Of a stretch of DNA of 64,000 bases, positions 36,001 to 47,460 are shown in pieces; the stretch's first letter is position 1, and each line of letters begins with the position of its first letter. This DNA comes from Rutstroemia sp. NJR-2017a BVV2 (Eukaryota > Ascomycota > Leotiomycetes > Helotiales > Rutstroemiaceae): the NCBI GenBank assembly GCA_002946415.1, contig NJPS01000011.1:1-64000 (forward strand). Reading direction: 5' to 3'. Below the pieces are notes generated by a model that saw only the letters and a program-made list of their open reading frames with translations, did not search any database and was not told the origin of the DNA. Position numbers and translations under genes: made by a program.

Positions 36001-38021
36001 TCTGTTGCTTGTTGAAGTTTGCAGCTGTGAATCTTTGAAATGCGTCTTTCAATCGGGTCTCATGCTGTCGAAGCTGGTCGGATAGCTTTTGTATTTGATT
36101 TCTCTGAGCAACACTAAGCCTGGACGATGCTTGCTCCTTCAAGGACAACGCCTTTGTCCGATCTGTAGATTTGGCTCCAAGTCTTACCATGGCCGTGGAA
36201 GGAATTCCAATATCTAAAAGATCTTCCAAAAATTGATCCAGCGCATGGTTAGTGAAACACACGACGAGAATAGTTTGCTTGGTAAAATCATGAATTATTT
36301 TTGCACCTAATGCACCGATGAAAGACTTCCCGGTTCCTAGAGATGGTGTCAACATCTGTTCTGATGACGATGATATTCATAGGGCAGTCAAAAATTCAAA
36401 GATTGAAAGATTACACTGCCCCGACTCCCTGCGATCATCATTTACAATGAATGATATAATTTGGTAGGGCAAGTGATCGTATCGCATTGGCCTAGATTGC
36501 TCTGGTCTTTCTGCGCTGGATGGGAGAAGAAAGTGTTCACATACCTGGTGGACCTTGGATCAAGCTCACTTGCTGAAAAACAATGGCAAGTAATGCGTCA
36601 ATTTGAGAGGCATCAAGGAGAACAGACTTCTTGGTCTTCAGAAGCGGACTAAGATCCTTCCCAGCCATGTTTGTAATTTTATGTTTCAAGTGCTGAGGCT
36701 GGATTGAAGGCGCTTTCAAGGGTTGATCTTTATCGTAAGACAGAAGCTCTTCAGCTAAAGGAACCTCGTTCATATTCTGTAGACGTTTCAAGAATGGCTC
36801 GAATGCAAACACGGAAGTGTCTAGCTGCACCAGCTTCACTCTTTGAGCAGTCCGGAGCTTCATCATGGCATATGAAACCGTCCTTTCGTCCTGGAACTGC
36901 ACGATTATTCTCGCCGGGTTCTTAACAAGTTCATCTTCGTTTCTATTGATGGCTGGAAACGCCACCGGTTCGTCATCCACAAATAGACATCCAGTGGTTC
37001 CCTGCCGGACAATGTGTCGGTGCTCTCTCAAGTAATCAATTCGCTTCTGCAGCTGTTTGATTTTCTTTAGTTGAGGTAGCTCGTCCCGGCATTTGAATCG
37101 TAGTCCCCACGGTTGTCGATTATTGTCTCCACCGAAGTCAACGCCTTCTACTTCAAGGTGATCGAAGGTCATTCCCTTGTGTCTTCCTGGCTTTACTCCC
37201 TTCAGCTTCTGCACCTCGTCTCTAATTTCACCTAGCATATCCTCTCGTAGAAGTCGAAATTGATTATCGATATGTATGCCCAGACAGACGGATCGCAATG
37301 TGCTATCTTGTAGATAGGTGTCGGGCGTACGCAGAAATGGATATTCTTTAGACAGAAGCTCGTCCGCAGTGGGCATGATTGAAATTTCTCGGTGATTGGA
37401 AAAATCGTTGTCATGCCTCCCGCCTGTTTTAGCATCGCCATTTGCTTGAACGCCTGAAGTGTCTAACGAGAGGGTGTGTTTAATCTTCTGACCCAAATTC
37501 CGGGTTTCTCCATCTGGTGATTTCAGAATTGAGTCCAGAACACCAGGGGTTTTGGCAACAACAGTATATGAGGTTGTAGACTTCCCGGGGCGAACTAGGA
37601 GCTCAAATAGCAACCAGGCGTAAACATGTGAAGCCTCACTGTTCAGTGAACCTCGCTGAAAAGCTTGCGTGAAAGCATCCCAGAAGAATGGAGGTTCAAC
37701 AACTGCAGTAATTAGTTGTGCTAGTACTGATCCAGAGTCTACCTCCTTCAATTCCCTTGCTTGTAGATAACGCAGTAACTGCACAGCATGACCATTGAGG
37801 AATGGTATCGTGGTGTCGAAACGCATCGATTTCTGGATTGCTTCGAGGCCTTTTGGGCTTGATACTAGCTTGTATACAGTGGCAGCTGCATCGTTTTGAG
37901 AGCATACGGACTCGATGAAGAGGTTTCCATCACGGGATGTTGTTAGTATTCTGCGTTCATATATTACATCGTGGAAAAGCTTGTTCAAGCGAATAGTTCG
38001 AGGATCGTCGATGTCAGCCAT
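30095..38021 (-). CDS. SF1 helicase - NFX1 zinc finger - triple CbbX-type AAA+ ATPase, 2334 aa
   Basis: Exons 38021-36545, 36336-34894, 34697-34361, 34301-33520, 33300-32398, 32210-31446 and 31392-30095 total 7005 nt, in frame throughout. Domains in order: an N-terminal region (1-480); an UPF1/ZNFX1-type superfamily 1 helicase (about 485-1040) with QGPPGTGKS, VLVEEAGE, GDHKQLRPK, TKQHRS, DNYQGEESDIVLVS and RLNVLVSRARN; Cys/His-rich NFX1-type zinc fingers (about 1060-1130, CPDGGCTEPC, HQCPSRCHQ, CPKCEKEK); a coiled coil and Ser/Ala/Pro linker; three CbbX/SpoVK-type AAA+ modules with GNPGTGKTT/IDEAYQL, GSPGTGKTT/IDEAYML and GPPGTGKTT/IDEAYRL at about 1345, 1620 and 1900; a charged coiled coil; and a short Cys-containing C-terminus. 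All four NTPase sites look intact. Helicases of this clade act on RNA (decay, small-RNA-guided silencing, antiviral sensing). The role of the AAA+ array is unknown; a remodelling or chaperone function is inference. Confidence 0.9.
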
Positions 38022-38817
38022 TGCAAATGTAAGGAAGTGCCGAATAGACGATTCGCCTTGCCATACACGATCCGGAGTGGTAAATCAGTGTTCAAGTAGA
38101 ATTGTATCGCAGCAGTGAGTTTATTCTGCGCCGTTGATTACTCTAGAAAGAGCTTGAAAATTATAGTGTGAGTCTGAAGACAAACCTTTGCTCTGCCACA
38201 TCCAAGTTGCTTTGCTTTTTCCTGGAGTACGACCTTGGATAACTATGTGGTTTTCCTTGAATGACGAACCATTTTCAGTGCGTTTGGAAAAGCCTGGTCT
38301 GATCCTGTAGAATGAGAGCCTCACCTGAAGTGTTTGCTGGCTCAGCGCGGCCAGGTGCAGATCCGGCGAGGCCTATGAACAGGCATCATGTATGATTCTG
38401 TGCATATGATACATGGTGGGGTCTGGCAGATAAGTCCCAATCTGGACGAAACCATGCAAACTTTCCAAGATACTCTTAATTCGATGAGAATAGTTCTACT
38501 GAAGAAGGAATATATTGGGTATTAAATTAAATCGATATAAATCTTTAAGTTAAAGAGATATTTGACATATCTTTCGGACACACCGAGTAGAAACAAGAGC
38601 AAGGCATTTTGCTGTTGGCCATGAGAGACATTGGCATGGATAGACCAATGAAGGGGGCGAAGTAGATTAAGAACCGCCGAGGAGGGGCAATACTACTCTC
38701 TTCATCTATAATGCATGTTCGCAGGCAGTGTGAGGTAGCCAGCGTACCTTTGCACAAAAAACAAAACAACTCAGTCGATAATATTCTCAGCTCGAGGGAT
38801 AGGGTGCTGTAAACAAG
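38022..38817. promoter_or_regulatory. Shared divergent promoter region
   Basis: The 796 bp between the ATG of the helicase/AAA+ gene (minus) and that of the 417-aa gene (plus) must contain both promoters. An AT-rich stretch (ATTAAATTAAATCGATATAAATC region, 38518-38570) lies roughly 250-300 bp from the plus-strand start. No coding sequence is supported. Confidence 0.45.
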
Positions 38818-40179
38818 ATGTCGAATTCAACTTCATATAACCAGCGTCGGGGTAGAGGTGTAGCTTGGGGTACTAGCTCTGGCGGGGAAGCTGTTAGGCG
38901 GGGACGCCAACCTTACACCCGTACCGAAGCTCCTGTGTCGACGAAGCCTTACGGCGCTGAAATCGATAGCATCAACTCCACATCTTTATTGATCGAAGAA
39001 AATGCTCCCAAGATCAACAACGTCAAATATGTCGCCTCATACAACTGGCTGGATGCCAAATCTCCGGTAATACTCGTTCCAGGTAGGTTGATCTCCGCGC
39101 AGCGAAAAATGAAGTCGCAGCCCAATACCAAAACAAATGCTGGCTCGAGATGTGTCTATTCTGTCAAATGCTAATGGTTTCGTCTTACAGGGTCTCCTCC
39201 TGCATGGACTCCACCTCTGACCGACGAGAAGCTCCCGCCCGATAGCCCGACACTGAAGGTATATCGCGATATCAATGCAGCCCGTCATGCGGCGTATCCC
39301 ATGGAGCCTGCCATTCGATCGCTCCTAGCACTGGAACCGGAGTTTGACATAAAGGCTTTGGATCTGGTAGCATGCGGGTCTACAGCTGGAAATTTACTGA
39401 GGTTCGCGAGCTCTACACCGAAGCCATTCCGCTTCGACGTAGATCTCGTTGAAGACACTGTATTTTTTATCCGAAAGGAGAACACGCCGACCGAGACCAT
39501 AGACGACCTGAAAGGCTATGGACACACGTTTCCGGAACGATACACTACATGGGATAAAAACGTAGCAGGTTCCTGTTCACATCAGCGCATCATCGAGTAT
39601 GATTTCGGGGGATTGCGTTTTCTGATCCGCTCAGAAACAGATGCCTATATGAAGCAGAGTGGCTCTAGTACTTCTTCCGAAAATGCAAAACCTGCTGTAG
39701 AGCCGTCTTTAGACGAGATGCTTAGCACTATAGGCTTTGGCACTGTCGCCGATGGCCCTTCGGACGGAAGCAAGCTTTCGTTGAGACCCCAAGGGGAGAA
39801 AATACCTCAATCTCAGATATTTGATATCAAGACAAGAAGAAAGCTTAGCACTTTCGATATTGAAGAGTTAATTCCTCGACTTTGGGTTAATCAAACCCCC
39901 AATTTCTTGATCGCCTATCATGAATATGGTGAATTTGATAAGCCCGAAGTTTCCGACGTCAAGCAACAGGTGCTTGATTGGGAGAAGAGAAACACTGGGC
40001 TCCTGAGTCGATATCATGCTATCGTGAAGCGAATTATAGATATTGTAAGAGACTCGGATGATCGTCAGGTGGAAGTCAGTTGGGATGGACAAGGTCCTCT
40101 GAGGATCACTAAGCAGATTGAGCCTGGCAACAGAGTCCTGCCCTCGGAGTTGCTTCACAGGTGGGCGGACGATGCTTGA
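38818..40179 (+). CDS. Conserved fungal protein of unknown function, 417 aa
   Basis: Exons 38818-39082 and 39191-40179 are joined across a 108-nt intron (GTAGGT..TTACAG). The N-terminus is Arg/Gly-rich (NQRRGRGVAWGT) like RNA-binding tails. The conserved body reads VASYNWLD, VPGSPPAWTPP, YPMEPAIRSLL, DLVACGSTAGNLLRF, EDTVFFIRKENTPTETI, GYGHTFPERYTTWD, SHQRIIEYDFGGLRFLIRSETDAY, then TFDIEELIPRLWVNQTPNFLIAYHEYGEF. I recognise this as a widespread fungal family; public records sometimes label such proteins geranylgeranyl pyrophosphate synthetase, but no DDxxD motif of prenyl synthases is present here. The mix of acidic residues and a conserved Arg/Glu pattern could suit a nucleic-acid enzyme; this is only a guess. 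It is divergent from the helicase gene. Confidence 0.85.
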
Positions 40180-40499
40180 TACGGCAATGGGCAACGTTAG
40201 GACATGTAAAAATCATGGCTCATTCGCGTATAGCACCAAACCGCGTTCACTAGGCGTCAGTCAGATGGTCATTCCAAAGTCTCTGGAGCGTCATTCGTCG
40301 CTTTGAATATTGGAAAAAATGTGTTGCAAAAACAATGTCAAATTTAATGGTCAATCAATATTCCTTCCAACTGTCGCACTAGTATACCCTACCTAGACTT
40401 GTTGCCTTAAAAAGTTTCAATATAGCTCTGATGGGTGGGCTTTCATCCACAAACCTCATCGAAGTAAAGTAAGCCCAGTTAGCATAACACGAGATTACT
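40180..40499. other. Convergent 3' flanks
   Basis: 320 bp between the 3' ends of two convergent genes. Only UTR and terminator sequence is expected. Confidence 0.4.
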
Positions 40500-42338
40500 T
40501 CATTTGCCCGGGGTAACCTCAATTCTATCCGTGGGCGAAACTTCGAACGCCAAATTGTCTCCCAGGTCTACTTTCCCCTGCAACACATCTTCCAAATCCG
40601 GCACATTTGAATGCTTTACGCCTTCAAACACCTCATCAATCTCTTCCAGCGTCTTTCCTTTCGTCTCCACCCAATACGCCCAAATCAAACCAACTTCTAG
40701 GACATCCCATGCACCATTCATCATATAAGTCTTCCATCCCATAGAATCCAACGCAAATGGGAATGAGAACACACAGAGAAGTGCAACGCCATTGAGGAAG
40801 AATGTGAAGACGCCCATACCATTGGCTCTAATGGGGTAGGAAAGTACTTCTGGGGGATAGAGATACAGCAGCGGTGTCCATCCGAAGGAATAGGCTCCTT
40901 GAAAGAGGAATATGGCTGCAACTGTGCCGTAAATTCCTGATTTATTCGTCGACGTTCCGTATACTGCAGAGACCGTTAACGCGAACGACTAAAGGACGAA
41001 TATACATACCTTTCGTGAGAGCACCAACTATGAAGAGGAAGACCGTCAGGAGGGAGGTACTTATGATGGCTGTAGCACGGCGACCAAGTGCATCTGCGTA
41101 GTAGGTACCCACTAGAGCGCAGCAAAGACACCACGCATTCAGAACGATGTTCTATTCGAGGTTAGAACCGAACCGCCGTATCTCTCAAAGGCCGAGAACC
41201 TACAATTTGAAGTTGCGTCGTGGTATTAGTGATACCTGCATTATCAAGCATGGTCCCAAGATAATAGCTCGCGATGACGTTTCCTAACTTATCAGCTAGA
41301 TATTCTCAACACAAGACAGTCACACCAACGAACCAGAAATCGTTGAGAACACCGCAGCGGAAACAGCCAACGAGACTCTCTTTCTAGAGGAGGGAGTCTT
41401 GACCATCTCCTTCATCGTTAAAGTCTCGCCCACATTCTTCTCATATTCTATAGTGTCAACGATCTCTTTGTATTGGGCAAGTACAACAGGATTCGATGTA
41501 TCGCCATTAGCGTAAGTCTGAGCGACGACTATCAACGCCTCTTGCTTACGCCCCACATAGACCAACCAGCGGGGGGATTCTGGTATGAAGGGTAGGATCA
41601 CGATACATAGGATGCTGAATACTCCTTGTACAAGCGAAGGGACTCGCCAGGCCCAGGTTGAGTTGTAGCTTGCAGTTCGATAGGTTACCCCAGCTGCAAT
41701 GAGCCCTCCTATGGAATTTTAGGAAGTTGTCTGGGAGAAATATGGAGCTCGTACCAACGTAGTAGCAATCATTCAATACACCCAGCCCCCAAGCTCGCCA
41801 ATGATACGGAAGCGTCTCAGCAAGATATGTTGGACCTGTAAGTGTCGACGCCGAGGTACCATAACCAACTAGAATCCTAGCTATGACGAACATTGCAGTA
41901 TTTTGCGCAGCTGTCTGAAGCACGACTGACAGGAGAGTACCAAGGGCAGCCCAGAATAATGCATATCTACGACCTATCATGTCCGTGACTTGGCCGTAGG
42001 TCAACCCAGCGATAGCTCCACCTATCCATAGTGCAGCCGTACTGAGCGACTTGGTGGCGGTGTTTAGATGGAAATAGTCGGTATAGCTCGGGAGTATGTT
42101 AAGCCCATTCCTATGGCTGTCAGCGAAGTCGTGGCTTCTCATTTTCCCTAAATTCAACGAACATCATGCTCCCATCGTATCCAAAGGTCTGGTAGAGGTT
42201 AGTCCCTTCATCGAGGTACCGGATGGAATTATTGCACACCGTGGAAGTAATACAGGAACACAGAACGAGAAGCACCGAAACCAGCCATGAGGAGCCGGCG
42301 ACTCGAGGTTGTGTAATACTACGCAATTTTGAACTCAT
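40500..42338 (-). CDS. MFS sugar transporter, 513 aa, seven exons
   Basis: Exons 42338-42240, 42188-42163 (26 nt), 42110-41755, 41708-41334, 41283-41204, 41151-41010 and 40963-40500 join in frame. Splicing recreates the classical pattern CSCITSTTFGYDGSMMNGLNI in TM1, then GQVTDMIGRRYAL (the D-R-x-G-R-R loop), an ESPRWLV motif after TM6, and PLLYLYPPEVLSYPIRANGMG. The C-terminal VETKGKTLEEIDEVF is the PETKGxxLEE motif of the sugar porter family. Twelve transmembrane helices and a plasma-membrane location are expected. The sugar (hexose, lactose-type or other) cannot be read from sequence. It is divergent from the secreted putative glycosidase at 43070, which suggests co-use. Confidence 0.88.
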
Positions 42339-43069
42339 CACGACGGCGTGTGTTTCTTGGATTTACTTGAGATCCTCCAGCCTACAAAGCGAGTTTGATC
42401 ACTGCGCCCGAGTTTGCAATGAATGCTCGACAACGAGAAACAACTGACCAGATAAATATAGACCGGAGTGATTCTCTTATCTCTCGTGCTACATATATCA
42501 TATCAAAACCCTGGAGCACTAATCTCCTCCAAGGAAGTGTATGGACAAGAACAAAGTGGCTTATCTTGGTCCATGCGGGGTAGAGGGCTTCCTGCACATA
42601 CAGGGAATATCGGCATGTGGAAGCAACAGGAAGCTTGTCAAAGCTTGATATGTCGATGGCTGCCAATCAACTACCCACAGACCTTGTTCACCGTTAAAGA
42701 ATCGCCATGCGAGGTTGGGGTCTAGCAACTTCACAGCAATTCCATATTAGGAAAGTCCTTATGGAAGTTTTCGCCTCCTTACGCATCATGCTTTAGGTAT
42801 AGCTCCGACTACAAGGGAAATTTATTTAGATTGCTTGGAGATAAATGAAGTCTATCTCTAGAAAATATTCATGACTACTGACTCTTTCGGCAACGTTGCA
42901 TTCGAGGGCAGATCTGTATATCCGTCACGTGGTGAAGATCGACGGTGCTGTCTAGATTTGGCAGGTGGGACGGAGGAGGGGTAAACAGAACGTCGACCAT
43001 TTTTACTTCCATGGCGCCTCATTGGAATTTCATTATTTGTGTCGGTGGTTCGATGCTTCAAATTTCATC
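42339..43069. other. Divergent intergenic region
   Basis: 731 bp between the sugar transporter (minus) and the secreted putative glycosidase (plus), expected to hold both promoters. No gene is seen. Confidence 0.4.
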
Positions 43070-44859
43070 ATGTATCTCCTGCTATCATTGTTCTGGGTCA
43101 TTATACCACTGACGCTCGCTTTCAATGCTCCGTCAAGCGTGTCTACGTGGTGTGGAAAACCTTATCTCTCTACGTAAGTCCACTATGATATAATTTACCA
43201 GCAGCTACTAACGACGAGAACAGAGACCATTCGCTTGACCCAGGGGGTCAATTTCAATTCCCTGTACCTCAGGCGGATCCTCTACTTTATGTTACCATAC
43301 AGCCACGCTACTCAATCTTTCTTGACAGTGACGAGGAAGGGTCATTCGTCGTTGATGCTGCTATATCACATGTATTCGGAAGCAGCTACAGGAATGTTTC
43401 GTATAATACACCAGGGAGTAATATCAGCTCACCGTTCACGAAGCTTGACTTTGAAATCTACAATGAAGAATCCGGAAGTCTTCTCATCACCAACAGCATC
43501 TCCGTCAACTCGACGGCAAACATAGTCGGCTTTTCTTTGTCGTCGTTTCACGCACGGCTACAACCCTACGAGATTGCAATCTATGGCACATCCCCCGATG
43601 GCCAACAAGCATACTCTGCAAGTACTAGTATATATGTACTCCCAGCGCGAAATTATGGAAGTGCGGTCAAGATTGATAACCTATACGGAGGGTTATATGT
43701 CCAAAATGCTAAGAATGACTGGAACGGATGGTACGCAGTTTTTCCAAATGGGTTTTACGCAGATGGATCATACGTAACACCCGACAATGTGTCCCTCACC
43801 AACCTTGAGGCCTACGCTGCCTTGGGATTCAACACGATAAACATTGTCCCCGATGGTGGATTACCCGAGCAATCTTATCCTACGGCCCAGCTTGAGCAGT
43901 ACTGGGACAAAATGGATGAACTAAACCTATTCAATCTGTATGATATGCGGTTTGCCTTCCAAAACTCTACTCGTATATCGGATCAGGTCGGTCTTTGGAT
44001 GAATAGAACTACTCTACTTTCTTGGTACACCGCAGATGAGCCTGATGGATGGTCCTATGCGCTCAATTCCACACAAATTGCATACTCTCAACTTAAAAGT
44101 TTGGATCCCTACCACCCAGTCAGTCTTGTTCTCAACTGTCAGAACTTTTACTACGAGGATTATTCAGCTGGGGCGGATATCATATTCCAAGATGCTTATC
44201 CCGTTGGCATTAATGCTACTTGGTCTATCCCATGGAATACGCCTTGCAATATAACTTATGGTGATTGCGGTTGCGATAATTGTCTGGGAGAACTAGAAGA
44301 CGTCTCGGATCGATTGGATGACATCCAAAGCTACCAAGCCAACCTGAATGACCAAGGAGGTCTAATCAAACCCACTTGGTCAGTTCTTCAAGCATTCGGA
44401 GAACAAGATTACTGGCAGAGCATACCAAGTGTAGAAGAAATAGAGGCGATGATGATGCTGAGTATTAATCACGATGCAAAAGGAATCACGTACTGGATAT
44501 ATCCTAGTACGAACGAAGTCAACGTTGGAAGTGGTGAACTGGGAAAGGTTTTCCAAAGTTCGCCTGCCCTTGACTTTTTGTTCGGGACACATGCAATCAA
44601 AGGCTTACATGTCCAAGGCAGTAACCTGGTTGATGCCAGTGCTTGGATTGTGGGCGAGCAGATGATGATTGGAATAGCGAATGGAGAGTATGTTTCTACG
44701 TCGGCTCAGGTTACTGTAAACCTTCCTACGAGTGCGACTTCCCTCAATCAGACATTATATGGTAATGGAGGGTGGACTATTAACAATAGCCAGCTATCCA
44801 AATCGGGGTTGAGTGGTTTAGAGGTGGATATCCTGATCTTGGATCTCAAAGCATCATGA
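43070..44859 (+). CDS. Secreted protein, putative glycoside hydrolase, 579 aa
   Basis: Exons 43070-43173 and 43224-44859 (50-nt intron). A signal peptide (MYLLLSLFWVIIPLTLAFNA) is followed by a beta-rich N-terminal region (residues 30-190) with many N-glycosylation sites. A probable TIM-barrel part follows: LEAYAALGFNTINIVPDGG, LLSWYTADEPDGW, HPVSLVLNCQNFYYEDYSAGADIIFQDAYPVG, IKPTWSVLQAFG and SINHDAKGITYWIYPS. A C-terminal beta domain ends the protein. Acidic residues at barrel strand ends (ADEPDG, QDAYP) look like glycosidase catalytic sites. I recognise the layout from uncharacterised ascomycete secreted proteins but cannot name a GH family. The neighbouring sugar transporter supports a carbohydrate role. 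Confidence 0.75.
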
Positions 44860-44995
44860 TCAACCCACGCCGTGGAGATTTAAAATATTAGCATTCTGAC
44901 TCAAGCCGCCAATAATTCAAATCTGATTGATAACCTAAGGAGTGGAGATGATAGAACCTAGTACAAACTACAACGCAAATACCCTATCCACATCA

Positions 44996-45748
44996 TCACC
45001 AGTCGTAAATCCCATCCTTGTGCACCATCCTTCCCACATCCTGATCCCGCTTCCCCTCCACGACCGTTCGAATCGTCTCCGCACTAGTCGCCGGACTGTC
45101 TGCCCCCTGCTTAGCTCTATTCTCCCTATCGGCCTCGCCCGTCAAATTCGTAATCACATAACCCGGACAGATGGCCCAGACTTTAATCCCCTTCTTCTGG
45201 AACTCCCTATGCTGACACACCATCAACATATTCAACGCAGCCTTGCTCATACGATACGTCAGAGCATCTACTGAATAGCTCCAGTGTTGCGAGTCCGCGC
45301 GCAAAGTCAGCGAACCCAGACCACTCGTAATATACAAAACACGAGCGCTCTTCGACTTCTCGAGCAAGGGGAGAAATTTCTCTGTCGTGAGAGCCGCTCC
45401 AAATGTGTTGGTTTCGAAGGTCGCTTTGAGGTCGGCGCGGAGTGTCTTTTCATTTGAGACGATTCCGGCGTTGTTGATGAGGACGTCGAGTCTTCCGAAT
45501 TCCTCAGAGACGCTGTTGTATGCGGAGGAGAGAGATTCCTCGGATGTGACGTCGAGTTGGACGACTGATAGAGTGCCGGAAGGTTTGTGGGACTGGATGG
45601 ATTCCAGTGCTGCTTGGCCCTTTTCCGTGGAACGACTGCCTATTATGACATGATAGGATGGGGAGGACGAAGCAAGGAGGAGGGCGGTCTCGAACCCGAT
45701 GCCGCCGTTCGCGCCCGTGATTAGAACGATGGTCTTTTCTGAAGCCAT
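44996..45748 (-). CDS. Short-chain dehydrogenase/reductase, 250 aa
   Basis: A single exon; the ATG at 45748 gives the normal SDR start MASEKTIVLITGANGGIG, although the frame is open further upstream. It has the TGxxxGIG cofactor motif (TGANGGIG), an Arg-containing strand after beta-2 (IIGSRS) that favours NADPH, NNAGIV, the catalytic region YSVDALTYRMSKAAL (YxxxK) and CPGYVITNLTGEA. It resembles small cytosolic carbonyl reductases and the norsolorinic-acid-ketoreductase-like group. The substrate is unknown. It converges with the secreted glycosidase gene with 136 bp between them. Confidence 0.85.
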   Translation of the reverse strand: MASEKTIVLITGANGGIGFETALLLASSSPSYHVIIGSRSTEKGQAALESIQSHKPSGTLSVVQLDVTSEESLSSAYNSVSEEFGRLDVLINNAGIVSNEKTLRADLKATFETNTFGAALTTEKFLPLLEKSKSARVLYITSGLGSLTLRADSQHWSYSVDALTYRMSKAALNMLMVCQHREFQKKGIKVWAICPGYVITNLTGEADRENRAKQGADSPATSAETIRTVVEGKRDQDVGRMVHKDGIYDW

Positions 45749-47460
45749 TATGGATGGTGGGGTAATATTTCGCGGGGGTGATTTGGAAGGGTTGAGAGCG
45801 AACAATGAATTCAAGTCGAAGTAAGCTGGTGAGAATGATGGCAAAGAAAGTAATTGGATATTGCAGGTATCACGGGGAACATTTATATAATTGAAGCTGT
45901 CTGCATTTGTAATATCTTTCACTACAAGAAATGTTACTATGACCGGTGGATGGTACAAAGTTCAACAATCGTGCAACCTACGATGTCTAAACCCCGCCCT
46001 TACCTCCACTAATTCCGTGTGGATCGGGCCCTCTAGATAGTTTCACGCCGCCAACCATTGGTCTCGTTAAGGCAATCCTCATTCCAGGGCACAAGAGAAC
46101 AGCGACAATTATATCAAACCAGACAAATAACGCCAATTGCACTGGATTTTTCGTATCTCCGACTGGGCACGAGAGGACTGGTAGTTATTTAACGGACTTC
46201 GGGATAACAGGAAGGCCGTGCCAACTCCGCGCCGGGATGTCTTTTGCAACATTCCCGATACTTCGTTTGTATTCATAGGAAGGCACGCATGAATATCAAG
46301 GATCAAAAGAGTCTGTATCCCAAAGAAACTCAAGCAGTGAATGTTACATCGTTGGGAACATGCTGCAAAATCAATGTCAAGTATCCTATCCCACCTCCAA
46401 CTCATTGACAAGGCGATCTTTTCATTGTTCGTAGGCTGACGAACCGAGTCGAGATTGTTGTACTCATCTCTCTCGAGAAACAAGGGTTCATATCCAGCCA
46501 GAGGATATCGAATTTCGAAAATCGAAAGGGATCCAGCAGGTCATTTAGAAGGCGGTTATCGAAAGACTTAGTCTCGATGCCGAACCCAACACCAGCTGTG
46601 TAGCAGATAGTCCCTGTCGTTACCGATCCTCTTGGGAAAGACCCCAGAAGTCCCAAACGCAATACATCTTGGCTTCTTCTTCTCGAGCCCCAAAGACGTT
46701 TCTGAACTCTCGGCTTCGAAATGCCTATGGATAGAGCGAACACTGAAAGCTCCGTGGTCGAATGAAAATGATGCTCGAGGACCACGATTCTACGATGGAG
46801 CATAGCAATCGTTCGTCACAGGAGCCAGGAAATAAGTGTGAAGGCTCCTCGGTGGTTCAGGGAATGAGCCCTTTCGTATATAACCGTTGTTATCCGTGTA
46901 CTCACTCATGCTTTCGTGGGAGCAGGGTGACCCTTTCATACCTTTCTTCTTTTCCTGTTCGTACAGCCTAATCAACATCCCATACGGAAGTACCTCGTAC
47001 GTACAATCCTACCAGGCCCCAGTTCAATTGAGCTGTGGAGCGCGGAGCCCCTCACCGGGTCTGGCCGTTGAACAACATCAGCGCCCTGCCAAGAGTGAGT
47101 GTCTAGGCTAGAGACTAATTATGGGGTCTACTAGACGATAAGAAAAGGTCGGGATAATGAAGCTCATCGTATGACTGGAGCGTAGCGAATGATAATATAC
47201 AGTACAGTTTTAGCTTGAGACGACATCATGATGTGGGAATCTGCTATATCTCGTAGGAATCTTCACGATGCACCAATGATTGCCGTGCATATTAACCGCC
47301 CGGTCTCAACCTTCATTTTCGATGGCGATCGTCGATAGTTGTTCAATCGGAATATGGACTTTCTCTCTTCGCGGATATGCTACATACGCAGGCTCGGACA
47401 TTTTTGCGGAGTCCGAACCCCTCTCGGCTGTTCCTGCGGTGAAAGTTATGGGCAAAACTA
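45749..47460. other. No supported gene
   Basis: About 1.7 kb. A 133-codon minus-strand frame (46402-46803) and several shorter ones overlap on both strands, without motifs. The left part is the promoter of the dehydrogenase. Confidence 0.35.

Noticed and set aside
38818..40179. Geranylgeranyl pyrophosphate synthase identity
   Set aside because: No DDxxD-type motifs or prenyl-synthase helices are visible. The label would only repeat doubtful annotation.
46402..46803. 133-codon minus-strand frame
   Set aside because: No recognisable motif, no splice partner, and overlapping frames on the other strand of similar length.
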